IMG/VR virus record: IMGVR_UViG_3300009180_000101
Span: 1-37,557 of that record
From: a virus
Reading direction: 5' to 3' (one strand)
DNA length: 37,557 bases
The position numbers and the translations under genes were made by a program. The notes under the pieces were generated by a model. The model was not told the DNA's origin. It worked only from the letters and a program-made list of their open reading frames with translations, and did not search any database. Below, piece after piece: positions 1-8,320 of the stretch (positions are counted from its first letter, which is position 1; each line of letters begins with the position of its first letter).

Positions 1-123
1 CACGCGCCCGCCGCGCTATTCGCGCCCGCCCGCTAAGCCTTATTCTATATAGCTCTATGCAATTAATCGCCCGCTAAGCCTTATAGCTTGGGGCTACCTA
101 GGGTTTACCCACCCCCCTAGGGC
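1..123. repeat. Terminal direct repeat, left copy
   Basis: These 123 bases are identical to 37435-37557. The sequence shows exact identity up to both window ends. I infer an assembly overlap of a circular or circularly permuted genome, because the repeat stops exactly at the window edges. This fits headful packaging by a P22-like phage. A true short terminal repeat cannot be excluded from sequence alone. Confidence 0.95.
27..84 (+). repeat. Two 17-bp direct repeats, 41 bp apart
   Basis: The 17-mer CGCCCGCTAAGCCTTAT occurs at 27-43 and again at 68-84. The CGCCCGC part also belongs to the GC-rich motif CGCGCCCGCC seen at 3-12 and 21-30. The repeats lie upstream of the small terminase gene in the gene-free region that continues across the circle junction. 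Their role is unknown; a packaging or protein-binding site is possible. Confidence 0.7.
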
Positions 124-240
124 CTTGCGCCCGGCTGTTGTGGCTGGGGAGGTATCACGAACAATTTTTTTTCTATTAGCAGACGCGCCCCCAAGCTTTT
201 TAATTTTTATTTTTTATTAAAAAGTGATAACATCCGAGTC
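124..240. other. Gene-free leader of the terminase operon
   Basis: No gene is visible here. It holds a GC-rich patch near 183-192 and an AT-rich inverted repeat, CTTTTTAAT at 196-204 and ATTAAAAAG at 216-224. I see no convincing sigma-70 promoter and only a weak ribosome binding site before the start at 241. Together with 36931-37434 it makes about 740 bp without genes on the circle. Confidence 0.5.
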
Positions 241-690
241 ATGTTCCAAAGCTTCCCCTACGAACCTCGCAAGCTCGAAGCCACCGAAGCGCGATTAGAG
301 GCGATAATAAAAGCCGCTAAGCTCGGCCTTAAGGGTGACTCTTTAGCTTTAGCGGCTGGCATGACGCCAACCGAGTACCGCCAATTAGTGTTGTTTGATC
401 CCATTGCTGAATACGCTGAACTCAAAGGGAGGGCAGAAGGTGAACGTGAAATGGCCGAAGTCTTGCATACTGCTGCAAAAGAAGGCGACACCAAGTCAGC
501 CCTCGCCATCCTGCAACACCAACACGGCTGGGTCGCCAAACAACAACTCTCTATCGACGTTGATCAGCGCATCTCAATCACCGCTGCTCTCGAACAAGCG
601 CAGTCAAGAGTCATTGACGCTCTTACAAGCCAAGAAGCAGAAGTTGTAGAGTACAAACCAATTAAACAAAAGAGTCTAAAAGCAGCCTAA
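241..690 (+). CDS. Terminase small subunit (putative)
   Basis: This 149-residue protein probably recognises phage DNA and recruits the large subunit for packaging. It sits directly before the large terminase and has the usual size. The N-terminal half is helical, with a helix-turn-helix-like stretch (LALAAGMTPTEYRQL, about residues 35-50). The middle segment around ALAILQHQHGWVAKQQ is typical of phage small terminases, and the charged C-terminus follows. The stop at 688-690 abuts the start of the large subunit, so the two are probably translated together. The ribosome binding site is weak, but no other start lies nearby. The call rests mainly on position and general pattern. Confidence 0.75.
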   Translation: MFQSFPYEPRKLEATEARLEAIIKAAKLGLKGDSLALAAGMTPTEYRQLVLFDPIAEYAELKGRAEGEREMAEVLHTAAKEGDTKSALAILQHQHGWVAKQQLSIDVDQRISITAALEQAQSRVIDALTSQEAEVVEYKPIKQKSLKAA

Positions 691-2220
691 ATGCAAACTA
701 CCCGCTATTCCGCGCAAGATGAACAAGAACTCATGGCACGGTTGTGGAGTCCAGCTATTAAAGACAATCCACTAGCGTTCGTGATGTTTGCGTTCCCGTG
801 GGGGCAAACTGGCACTCCGCTAGAACACTTCACTGGGCCACGCAAGTGGCAGCGCCAGGTCTTGCAAGACCTAGCCGATCACATCAAAGCGAACAATGGC
901 AAGGTGGACTTTGATGTTATGCGCCTAGCGATAGCGTCTGGCCGTGGTATTGGCAAGTCGGCACTAGTCAGTTGGCTAGTCTTATGGATGATGACAACAC
1001 GCATTGGCTCGACAGTCATTGTTAGTGCTAACTCAGAATCACAGCTTAGGTCAGTGACTTGGGCTGAGATCACTAAATGGTCGTCCATGTCAATCAACAC
1101 CTACTGGTGGGAGATATCCGCAACCCGCGTCATGCCTGCCAAATGGCTCACTGAACTAGTTGAGCGTGACCTTAAGAAAGGCACACGCTACTGGAACTTG
1201 GAAGGCAGACTGTGGTCGGCTGAGAATCCGGACTCTTTCGCTGGAGTCCACAACTATGATGGCGTAATGGTGGTGTTTGATGAAGCATCGGGTATTGATG
1301 ACTCCATCTGGGCTGTTACTTCAGGGTTCTTTACAGAGAACACACCCAATCGCTTTTGGTGTTGTTTCTCTAACCCACGGCGTAATACAGGCTATTTCTA
1401 TGAAGCCATTGAAGGTAGCAAACGGGACTTTTGGCAATCTAGGCAGGTAGATGCTAGAGATGTAGAAGGCACCGACAAGAATGTCTATAACCAGATCATT
1501 GAAGAATACGGCCCTGATTCTTACCAAGCGCACGTTGAAGTCTATGGTTCGTTCCCATCGGAAGGTGACGATCAGTTCATCTCATCCACGCTAGTAGATG
1601 AAGCCATGAAACGGGACAAATGGCAGGATGACTCCGCGCCCATCGTAATGGGTGTTGATCCAGCCCGCTTTGGCTCAGACTCAACAGTTATTGCGGTGCG
1701 TCAAGGCAGGGACATCGTGGAGATACGCAAGTTCAAAGGCGACGATACGATGGTTGTGGTTGGTCATGTGATTGAAGCAATTGAGCAGTATGAACCAGCA
1801 ATCGTGGCAATTGACGAAGGTGGGCTAGGCGCAGGCGTAGTAGATAGATTGAAAGAACAACGCTACAAGATCAGGGGTGTAAACTTTGCAAATAAATCAC
1901 GCAACCCTATGATGTACGGCAACATGAGGGCGCAGATTTGGGGGCAGATGAAGGATTGGCTCAAATCTGCAAGCATCCCCAAAGAAAAAACGCTTAAGAC
2001 TGATCTGATTAGCCCGCTGATGAAGCCTGACTCTAAGGGTGCCATTTACTTGGAAAGCAAAAAAGACATGAAGGCTAGAGGACTAGCGTCCCCTGACAGC
2101 GCCGATGCTATTGCACTAACTTTTGCGTTTCCTGTTGCACATCGGGAAAGTAAAGGTACAATCCGAAAATCAACGTATCAATCACAGGGCGCAGCCCTTA
2201 ACTCATGGATGGGATCATAA
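691..2220 (+). CDS. Terminase large subunit
   Basis: This is the ATPase-nuclease motor that packages DNA into the prohead. At 509 residues it has the usual length. The Walker A motif SGRGIGKSA is at residues 83-91. The Walker B and catalytic acid FDEA lie near 196-199, and a coupling motif FSNPRR follows. The C-terminal RNase H-fold nuclease shows its acidic residues at D323 (GVDPARFGSD), D375 (AIDEGG) and D472 (DSADA). The start at 691 follows the small subunit stop with no gap, and its own stop overlaps the next ATG. All key motor and nuclease motifs are present. Confidence 0.96.
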   Translation: MQTTRYSAQDEQELMARLWSPAIKDNPLAFVMFAFPWGQTGTPLEHFTGPRKWQRQVLQDLADHIKANNGKVDFDVMRLAIASGRGIGKSALVSWLVLWMMTTRIGSTVIVSANSESQLRSVTWAEITKWSSMSINTYWWEISATRVMPAKWLTELVERDLKKGTRYWNLEGRLWSAENPDSFAGVHNYDGVMVVFDEASGIDDSIWAVTSGFFTENTPNRFWCCFSNPRRNTGYFYEAIEGSKRDFWQSRQVDARDVEGTDKNVYNQIIEEYGPDSYQAHVEVYGSFPSEGDDQFISSTLVDEAMKRDKWQDDSAPIVMGVDPARFGSDSTVIAVRQGRDIVEIRKFKGDDTMVVVGHVIEAIEQYEPAIVAIDEGGLGAGVVDRLKEQRYKIRGVNFANKSRNPMMYGNMRAQIWGQMKDWLKSASIPKEKTLKTDLISPLMKPDSKGAIYLESKKDMKARGLASPDSADAIALTFAFPVAHRESKGTIRKSTYQSQGAALNSWMGS

Positions 2221-2375
2221 TGGCAACTAAACCTGGACTCTACGCAAATATTCACGCAAAAGCTGCTCGTATCAAGGCGGGTAGCGGCGAAAAAATGAGA
2301 AAGCCGGGGAGCGCAGGCGCGCCCACAGCTAAAGACTTTAAGCAATCAGTTAAAACTGCTAAAAAAGGTAAGTAA
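2220..2375 (+). CDS. Small basic conserved phage protein, 51 aa
   Basis: Hand translation gives a 51-residue, lysine-rich protein beginning MATKPGLYANIHAKAARIKA and containing GSGEKMRKPGSAGAPT. I recognise this pattern from short proteins found beside phage head genes, but no function is established to my knowledge. The ATG overlaps the large terminase stop (TAATG), so translation is probably coupled. The basic charge would suit nucleic acid or head binding, which is inference only. Confidence 0.8.
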   Translation: MATKPGLYANIHAKAARIKAGSGEKMRKPGSAGAPTAKDFKQSVKTAKKGK

Positions 2376-2441
2376 AATGTGGAACACTGTTTTAGCAATT
2401 TTTAACTTTGGCCGTAAAAAATCTAAACTTAAGGAGCAGCC

Positions 2442-2585
2442 ATGCCTCTCAAAAAAAGCCCCAGCAAAGAAGCCTTCCGTCAAAACGTCCGCGCCGAAGT
2501 CAAAAGCGGCAAGCCCGTCAAGCAAGCGGTTGCCATTGCGTACAGCGTCAAGCGTGAAGCCTCGAAAGGCAAAAGCAAAAAATGA
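2442..2585 (+). CDS. Small basic conserved phage protein, 47 aa
   Basis: The protein begins MPLKKSPSKEAFRQNVRAEV and continues through KPVKQAVAIAYSVKREA to a lysine-rich end. A strong ribosome binding site (AAGGAG, 2431-2436) precedes the ATG. The stop overlaps the ATG of the GroES-like gene (ATGA). Short proteins with this KQAVAIAYSVKR signature are common next to phage terminase and portal genes, with unknown function. A longer open frame starting at 2377 overlaps it in another phase. I prefer this one because of the ribosome binding site and the recognisable sequence. Confidence 0.85.
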   Translation: MPLKKSPSKEAFRQNVRAEVKSGKPVKQAVAIAYSVKREASKGKSKK

Positions 2586-2860
2586 GTCTAAAACCTCTAA
2601 GTAATTGTGTTTTAATTCGTCAAGACACAGAAAAATTATCTGAGTTAATAGTTTTACCCCAAAATAAATTATTTAGCGGTATCATAGTGGCAATTGGTGA
2701 AGGCAAGAAAAATCCGAAAGGACATATTGAGCCTATGAACGTCAAAGAAGGCGACCATGTGCTATTCGGTGAATTTTCCGGGCAAAAGGTCACAGTCGAT
2801 GGCGAGGAACTGCTTATGATGCGTGAGCCTGATGTGATCGGAATACTAAATGGCGTATGA
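2582..2860 (+). CDS. GroES-like co-chaperonin (Cpn10)
   Basis: The 92-residue protein looks like bacterial GroES over its full length. It has the N-terminal PLSNCVLIR strand, a mobile loop keeping the GroEL-binding tripeptide IVL at residues 23-25, and the core strand GIIVAIGEG. A roof segment is followed by NVKEGDHVLFGEFSG and the C-terminal VDGEELLMMREPDVIGIL. It should cap the host GroEL chamber and help fold phage proteins such as the coat protein. That role is known for phage co-chaperonins like T4 gp31 and is inferred here. No GroEL gene is present. It overlaps both neighbours, placing it inside the head operon. The spacing between terminase and portal is unusual for a chaperonin gene. 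Confidence 0.93.
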   Translation: MSLKPLSNCVLIRQDTEKLSELIVLPQNKLFSGIIVAIGEGKKNPKGHIEPMNVKEGDHVLFGEFSGQKVTVDGEELLMMREPDVIGILNGV

Positions 2861-5099
2861 CCAAACTTCAATGAATATCGTCGGCAAAGTAGCCGACGTA
2901 GGCAGTAACCCTACTACTACTCCAAATGAGCAGTCTGATACGCTTGCAACAATGCGCCATCGCTTTCAAATGGCGATGTCGGCGTACTCTGAATCAAGAG
3001 AAGATGAACTAGATGATCTTCGTTTTATGGCTGGTTCGCCAGACAATCAATGGCAATGGCCTGCTGACGTATTGGCAACGCGTGGCTCTGTTCAAGGACA
3101 GACTATTAACGCAAGACCTTGCCTAACAATTAATAAATTACCGCAACACGTCAAACAAGTTACTAATGAGCAACGTCAGAATCGACCCTCTGGAAAAGTA
3201 ATTCCTGCGGACGATAAAGGCGATATTGAAGTAGCAGAAATATTTGAGGGTATGGTTCGCCATATCGAGTATATGTCTGACGCCGATGTAGTCTATGACA
3301 CTGCTTGCGAAAATCAAGTAACGTATGGCGAAGGTTATTTTCGCATTTTGACTGAGTTTTGCTACGATGATTCTTTTGATCAAGACATTCGTTTAGGTCG
3401 TATTCGTAACGCGTTTAGCGTTTACATGGATCCAATGATCCAAGACCCTGCTGGTTGCGACGCTGAATGGTGTTTTATTAGCCAAGATATTGAAAAAGAC
3501 GAATATGAGCGTCAATATCCTGATGCGGCGCCCATTACATCCATTATGTCCCAAGGTGTAGGCGATGATTCCTTAAGCCAATGGTTAAACGAAAACACAA
3601 TCCGTATTGTTGAGTATTTTTACTATACACATACCCCAACTAAGCTTAATTTGTACCCAGGCAACCAATCGTTTTACGATGGCAGCCCTGAAGATAAGCA
3701 AATGAAACAAATGGGCTTAAAACCCATCAAATCTCGCACTGTAGATGTAAAAAAAGTCATGTGGATGAAGTCCAATGGCTATGAAGTGTTGCAAGAACAA
3801 GAATGGGCAGGCAAATGGATACCTGTGATTCGTGTAATTGGCAATGAATTTGAAGTAGATGGCCGTATTTATGTGTCCGGCTTGGTAAGAAATGCCAAAG
3901 ATGCACAGCGTATGTACAACTACTGGGTATCCCAAGAAGCTGAAATGCTTGCCTTGGCTCCAAAAGCACCGTTTATAGGTTATGGCGGTCAATTTGAAGG
4001 ATATGAACAACAATGGAAAACTGCAAACACGACCAATTGGCCGTATTTGGAAGTTAATCCTGACGTTACTGATGGATTAGGTGCAACTTTGCCGCTTCCA
4101 CAACGCGCTCCACCTCCTTTGGCACAAACTGGACTTATCCAAGCCAAAATGGGCGCGTCTGATGATATCAAGTCCACAACTGGACAGTATGACTCGAGCT
4201 TAGGTGCCACAAGCAACGAACGCTCGGGGAAAGCTATTCTTGCCCGCGAACGCCAAGGTGATGTAGGTACATTCCATTACGGCGACAACCTGACTAAAGC
4301 AATTCGCTTTGCAACCCGTCAGTTAATCGACTTGATTCCCAAAATTTACGATACCGAGCGTATTGCTCGTATAGTAGGCGTAGATGGTGAAGTATCAATG
4401 GTTAAATTAAACCCTGAGCAACCTGAACCAGTTAAGAAAATTGTTGACCAACAAGGTATTGTGATTGAAAAAGTCTACAACCCTAGCGTTGGTGTGTACG
4501 ATGTGGTAGCTACTACAGGCCCAGGCTACATGACTAAACGTCAAGAAGCTATGGAAGCAATGGCTCAGATTTTGCAAGGCAATCCTCAGCTATGGGCTGT
4601 TGCAGGCGATTTATTTGTTAAGAATATGGATTGGCCTGGCGCGCAAGAGATGGCTAAACGCTTAGAAAAAACCATTGATCCAAAACTTATGTCCAATACA
4701 GACGAAGATCCTGCTTTGCAAGCTGCTCAACAGCAGATTCAAGCAATGGGTCAAGAAATGGAAGGTATGCACCAAATGTTGCAAAACGTGGGTAAATCCA
4801 TTGAAATGCAAGAGTTGGAACGTAAAGACTTTGAAGCGCAAATCAAGCTATTTGATGCTGAAACTAAGCGTTTATCAGCTATTCAAGCATCTATGTCACC
4901 CGAACAAATCCAAGATATTGTTATGGGAACCGTGCATGGAATGATGGTTAACGGCGATCTTGTAACTGAAATGCAACGTGATACCGCAATGGATATGCAA
5001 GAAGAAGATCAAAAAGAGATGCAAATGGAACAACCTATGCAACCGCAAGGTCAACCAATGCCGCCTGAACAAATGCCACCACAAGGGACGCCACAATGA
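2850..5099 (+). CDS. Portal protein, P22 type
   Basis: This 749-residue protein forms the dodecameric ring at the head vertex through which DNA enters and leaves. Length (P22 portal is about 725) and sequence fit the P22 portal family, notably the conserved stretch around TTGQYDSSLGATSNERSGKA and the following ARERQGD. The C-terminal 130 residues are rich in Gln, Met and Glu with coiled-coil character, then a Pro-Gln-Met tail. This resembles the long helical barrel of P22 portal. The ATG overlaps the GroES stop by 11 bases, and the stop overlaps the next start (ATGA). Confidence 0.94.
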   Translation: MAYDQTSMNIVGKVADVGSNPTTTPNEQSDTLATMRHRFQMAMSAYSESREDELDDLRFMAGSPDNQWQWPADVLATRGSVQGQTINARPCLTINKLPQHVKQVTNEQRQNRPSGKVIPADDKGDIEVAEIFEGMVRHIEYMSDADVVYDTACENQVTYGEGYFRILTEFCYDDSFDQDIRLGRIRNAFSVYMDPMIQDPAGCDAEWCFISQDIEKDEYERQYPDAAPITSIMSQGVGDDSLSQWLNENTIRIVEYFYYTHTPTKLNLYPGNQSFYDGSPEDKQMKQMGLKPIKSRTVDVKKVMWMKSNGYEVLQEQEWAGKWIPVIRVIGNEFEVDGRIYVSGLVRNAKDAQRMYNYWVSQEAEMLALAPKAPFIGYGGQFEGYEQQWKTANTTNWPYLEVNPDVTDGLGATLPLPQRAPPPLAQTGLIQAKMGASDDIKSTTGQYDSSLGATSNERSGKAILARERQGDVGTFHYGDNLTKAIRFATRQLIDLIPKIYDTERIARIVGVDGEVSMVKLNPEQPEPVKKIVDQQGIVIEKVYNPSVGVYDVVATTGPGYMTKRQEAMEAMAQILQGNPQLWAVAGDLFVKNMDWPGAQEMAKRLEKTIDPKLMSNTDEDPALQAAQQQIQAMGQEMEGMHQMLQNVGKSIEMQELERKDFEAQIKLFDAETKRLSAIQASMSPEQIQDIVMGTVHGMMVNGDLVTEMQRDTAMDMQEEDQKEMQMEQPMQPQGQPMPPEQMPPQGTPQ

Positions 5100-5458
5100 A
5101 ATGTTCTGATTTTGTAGGAATTTTGTTCCTAGCCCGTGATGTAACCCATTCGGTTCATTTAAATACCCGTAGCTACGCAAAACATAAAGCTTTGCAAAAA
5201 TTTTACGAGAGTATTATTGATTTGGCAGACTCCTTTGCCGAGGCATACCAGGGACGGCATGGTTTGATTGGCCCAATTAGCTTAATGTCAGCTAAAAAGA
5301 CTAGTAATGTCATTGAGTTCTTAGAATCACAGCTTGCAGAGATTGAATCTGTGCGATACGATGTTGTCGATAAAAGTGATAGTTCAATGCAACAATTGAT
5401 TGATAATATCATTGAGTTATATCTTTCAACCCTTTATAAACTTCGCTTTTTGGCGTAA
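5096..5458 (+). CDS. Small Dps/ferritin-like helical protein (DUF5856-like)
   Basis: The 120-residue protein is predicted to be almost all helix. Short phage proteins of this kind are, to my memory, grouped as DUF5856. The spacing of H18, H30, D45 and E49 equals that of the Dps ferroxidase ligands (E. coli Dps H51, H63, D78, E82). The fifth ligand, D67, is Gln34 here. The stretch THSVHLNTRSYAKH also resembles the Dps region around AHWN. A last helix near residues 92-118 would complete a four-helix bundle. It overlaps the portal stop, so it is expressed with head genes. A Dps fold and metal binding are inferences. The protein is shorter than Dps, and a purely structural role is possible. Confidence 0.6.
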   Translation: MKCSDFVGILFLARDVTHSVHLNTRSYAKHKALQKFYESIIDLADSFAEAYQGRHGLIGPISLMSAKKTSNVIEFLESQLAEIESVRYDVVDKSDSSMQQLIDNIIELYLSTLYKLRFLA

Positions 5459-5467
5459 GGAACTGAC

Positions 5468-5734
5468 ATGGCACTATATAAACAATTATCTGCTACTAAC
5501 CAAGTAAAAATTGGTGGCGGCAAACTATACGGTATTTCTGTATCTTCTACTTCTAGTGGTACTCTTGTCATTTATGACAGCGCTACTGCAAGTACAAACG
5601 ATCCAAAAATTGCTAATACAATTACTGTAACCGCAGGCACACAATACCTTAGCTTCCCCGCTGGAATTTGGTTTAGCAAAGGTTTATATATTGTTGCTGC
5701 AAATACTATAGAATTTACTGTAGTTTACGAGTAA
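5468..5734 (+). CDS. Hypothetical small beta-rich protein, 88 aa
   Basis: An AAGGA ribosome binding site precedes the ATG. The protein is rich in Thr, Ser, Val and Ile in alternating patterns that suggest beta strands (GTLVIYDSATAS, TITVTAGTQYLSFPAG). It contains no Cys. Proteins of this kind are common among phage head genes. A minor virion or decoration role is a guess from position between portal and scaffold. Confidence 0.7.
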   Translation: MALYKQLSATNQVKIGGGKLYGISVSSTSSGTLVIYDSATASTNDPKIANTITVTAGTQYLSFPAGIWFSKGLYIVAANTIEFTVVYE

Positions 5735-5752
5735 TATACGGATTAAATCGTA

Positions 5753-5769
5753 CTGGTGCGATACACCAG
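5753..5769 (+). other. Short hairpin before the scaffold gene
   Basis: CTGGTG (5753-5758) and CACCAG (5764-5769) form a six-base-pair stem with a five-base loop just upstream of the scaffold ribosome binding site. There is no clean T run, so termination would be weak. It may set relative expression or mRNA stability. Confidence 0.35.
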
Positions 5770-5791
5770 GGTTTCTTAAGGAAACATCGAA

Positions 5792-6580
5792 ATGGACGAA
5801 AGTCAAGAAGTAGTACCAGCGGAAGTATCCGCGCCAGAGCAGGTGGCAACGGCTGCACCTGAACCTGAAGTAACAGCGCCGGAAGCAGCAGAGCCAGCAG
5901 CAGAAGCACCCAAGACCTTCTCACAAGAAGAACTTGATGCCGCTATTGGTAAAAGACTTGCTAGAGAGCAACGTAAGTGGGAAAGAGAACAGGCAGCTAG
6001 AGCGACAGAAGCACAAGCTCGAAAAGCCCCAGTAGAAATCCCGCCGATTGAGCAGTTTAATTCGCCTGATGAATATGCTGAAGTTTTGGCAGAACGTAAG
6101 GCAGAAGAATTGCTTGCTAGGCGTGAACAAGCTAGGATGCAGTCTGAGATCATTGAGTCCTACCACGACAAAGAAGAAGATGCGCGGAATAAGTATGATG
6201 ACTTTGAACAAGTCGCATATAACCCCAAGCTTCCAATCACTGACGCGATGGCTCAAACGATTCAAGCTTCAGAAGTTGGCCCCGATATGGCTTATTACCT
6301 AGGGTCTAATCCAAAAGAAGCCGAACGTATTTCTCGTTTATCACCACTCCAGCAGGCCAAAGAATTAGGGAAAATTGAGGCTAAATTAGCTGATAACCCA
6401 GTAGTAAAAAAGACTTCGAGCGCCCCAGCACCAATTGCTCCGATTACGGCGAGATCCACTGGATCTCCAGCAACAGACACAACGGATCCTCGTGCCATTA
6501 AAAGCATGACGACTTCAGAGTGGATTGAAGCTGATCGCCAACGTCAGATCAAGAAGTGGGAAGCGCAGAGAAACCGCTAA
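5792..6580 (+). CDS. Capsid scaffolding protein
   Basis: The 262-residue protein is highly charged and helical. It has an acidic Glu-Ala-Pro-rich N-terminus (about 1-40), then long coiled-coil segments rich in Glu, Arg, Lys and Gln (about 45-130), and a basic end, EWIEADRQRQIKKWEAQRNR. Position immediately before the coat gene, size and composition match scaffolding proteins of P22-like and other tailed phages. In that family the basic C-terminal helix binds the coat. An AAGGAAA ribosome binding site precedes the ATG. No protease motif is visible. Confidence 0.85.
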   Translation: MDESQEVVPAEVSAPEQVATAAPEPEVTAPEAAEPAAEAPKTFSQEELDAAIGKRLAREQRKWEREQAARATEAQARKAPVEIPPIEQFNSPDEYAEVLAERKAEELLARREQARMQSEIIESYHDKEEDARNKYDDFEQVAYNPKLPITDAMAQTIQASEVGPDMAYYLGSNPKEAERISRLSPLQQAKELGKIEAKLADNPVVKKTSSAPAPIAPITARSTGSPATDTTDPRAIKSMTTSEWIEADRQRQIKKWEAQRNR

Positions 6581-6604
6581 CTATTTTTTAATTAGGACTT
6601 TATT

Positions 6605-7807
6605 ATGTCAAATTCGATCTTAACCATCGACATGATTACAAGAAAAGCTCTCGAAATCCTCGAGAACAACCTTGTACTCACACGTAACGTAAACCGCCAG
6701 TATGACGATTCTTTCGCTGTTGAAGGCGCAAAAATTGGTTCTACTCTCCGTATCCGCTTACCAGACCGCGCTTTGGTAACTGACGGTGCCGCCTTGCAAG
6801 TTCAAGACGACAACGAACAGTACACAACTTTGACTGTAGCGTCACAAAAGCATATTGGTGTTAACTTCACCTCTGCTGAATTGACAATGCAGTTAGATGA
6901 CTTTGCAGAGCGTGTTTTGAAACCACGTATCTCTCAGTTGGCTTCTTCTATTGATGCTGACGTAGCTAATAGCTACAAAGCAGTTTATAGCTCAGTTGGT
7001 ACACCTGGCACAACTCCTTCTACTTCATTGGTGCTGTTACAAGCTCAACAGAAGTTGAACGAAAATGCTGCTGTTATGTCCCCACGTTACGCTACTGTTA
7101 ACCCAGCAGCTAACGCAGGTTTGGTTGAAGGTATGAAAGGTCTGTTTAATCCTACAGACACAATCAGCCGTCAATTCAAGAATGGCATGATGGGTATGGG
7201 TGTATTGGGCTTTGAAGAAATCAACATGAGCCAATCTATCAAGCAACATACAACTGGTTCTTGGGGTACAACTATCACTGTAACTACAACTGTTGCTACT
7301 GAAGGTCAAGCTACTTTAGGTATTAGCTTTACTGGCTCTAGCAAGACTTGGAACGTAGGTGATGTATTCACAATCGCTAACGTATACGCTGTTAACCCAC
7401 AAACCCGTGAGTCTACTGGTAGCTTGCAACAGTTCACTGTAACTGCTGCTGCGTCTGGTTCATCCACAGCTACTTTGTCTATTAGCCCAGCTATCTACAC
7501 CTCTGCTAACGCTCTTGCAACTGTGGATTCATTCCCAGTAGCTACTGCTGCGGTAACGATGTTAGGTTCTTCTGCTACTCAGTACGCTCAAAACTTGGTT
7601 TACCACAAAGATGCGATTACTTTTGCAACCGCTGACTTGTTGTTGCCACAAGGTGTTGACATGGCTTCACGTCAAGTTCACAACGGTATCTCTATGCGTG
7701 TTGTACGTCAGTACGACATCAATAATGACCGTTTACCTTGCCGTATTGACGTTCTGTATGGCTTTAGCACGATTCGTCCAGCAATGGCTTGCCGTATCTG
7801 GGGTTAA
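6605..7807 (+). CDS. Major capsid protein, P22 coat family
   Basis: The 400-residue protein forms the icosahedral shell. The N-terminal region (EILENNLVLTRNVNRQYDD, then KIGSTLRIRLPDRALVTDG) and the segment HIGVNFTSAELTMQLDDFAE match the pattern of P22-like coat proteins with the HK97 fold. A Thr/Ser-rich insertion at about residues 215-310 looks like the surface I-domain of P22 coat. A strong hairpin terminator follows at 7815. The protein is probably the most abundant product of the genome, and a GroES partner is encoded nearby. Confidence 0.93.
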   Translation: MSNSILTIDMITRKALEILENNLVLTRNVNRQYDDSFAVEGAKIGSTLRIRLPDRALVTDGAALQVQDDNEQYTTLTVASQKHIGVNFTSAELTMQLDDFAERVLKPRISQLASSIDADVANSYKAVYSSVGTPGTTPSTSLVLLQAQQKLNENAAVMSPRYATVNPAANAGLVEGMKGLFNPTDTISRQFKNGMMGMGVLGFEEINMSQSIKQHTTGSWGTTITVTTTVATEGQATLGISFTGSSKTWNVGDVFTIANVYAVNPQTRESTGSLQQFTVTAAASGSSTATLSISPAIYTSANALATVDSFPVATAAVTMLGSSATQYAQNLVYHKDAITFATADLLLPQGVDMASRQVHNGISMRVVRQYDINNDRLPCRIDVLYGFSTIRPAMACRIWG

Positions 7808-7814
7808 TCAAAAT

Positions 7815-7839
7815 GCTCCCGCGCAAGCGGGGGCTTTTT
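7815..7839 (+). terminator. Rho-independent terminator after coat gene
   Basis: The arms GCTCCCGC (7815-7822) and GCGGGGGC (7827-7834) pair over eight bases, with one G-U pair and a GCAA loop. TTTTT follows at once. The classic shape supports full or partial termination after the coat gene. Confidence 0.85.
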
Positions 7840-7865
7840 AAACTTATTTTTTAAGGAAACATATC

Positions 7866-8276
7866 ATGGCACTACCTAATGGCGCTGGCGGTTACCAATT
7901 TGGTGACGGCAATTTATCTGAAGTAGATTTAATAATTCAAGCTGCTCCTGTAGCTTTGACAACTGGCGTAACTTTGACTGCTGCTCAAGTAACAAACGGC
8001 ATCATTCTTGGCAGCCCAGGTGCAAGCGCAGTTTCTTATCAACTCCCAACTTGTGCTGATTTGGATACGCTAGTTTCTAGCGCTAAAACAAATAGCTCAT
8101 TTGATTTCTCAGTAATTAACGTAGATGGCAATACATCTGGTGTTATTACTTTGACAACAAATACTGGCTGGACTTTAGTTGGTCTGATGACTGTTGTTGC
8201 TACGGCTGGTACAGCCCAATCTTTCCGCGCTCGTAAAACAGGCGACGGTACTTGGACTCTCTACCGCATGGCTTAA
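7866..8276 (+). CDS. Putative head decoration protein, 136 aa
   Basis: The protein has the sequence style of small phage head proteins: LTAAQVTNGIILGSPGASAV, then VINVDGNTSGVITLTTNTGW, and an end RARKTGDGTWTLYRMA. I know such proteins from genes directly after phage coats, where they are taken as decoration or head-fibre proteins, but the exact role is not established. An AAGGAAA ribosome binding site is present. The gene sits between two strong terminators, which would give it its own expression level. Confidence 0.75.
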   Translation: MALPNGAGGYQFGDGNLSEVDLIIQAAPVALTTGVTLTAAQVTNGIILGSPGASAVSYQLPTCADLDTLVSSAKTNSSFDFSVINVDGNTSGVITLTTNTGWTLVGLMTVVATAGTAQSFRARKTGDGTWTLYRMA

Positions 8277-8284
8277 TGTAATAC

Positions 8285-8306
8285 CCCGCCCTTCGGGGCG
8301 GGTTTT
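8285..8306 (+). terminator. Rho-independent terminator, UUCG loop
   Basis: CCCGCCC (8285-8291) pairs perfectly with GGGCGGG (8296-8302) around a TTCG tetraloop, followed by TTTT. This is a very stable terminator and stands 15 bases before the next gene start. Confidence 0.88.
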
Positions 8307-8320
8307 ATAAAGGAAAAATT

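Noticed and set aside
2377-2604. 75-codon open frame after the 51-aa gene
   Set aside because: It overlaps the 47-aa gene in another frame. That gene has a strong ribosome binding site and a recognisable conserved sequence, while the longer frame is only Lys/Ser/Pro-rich.
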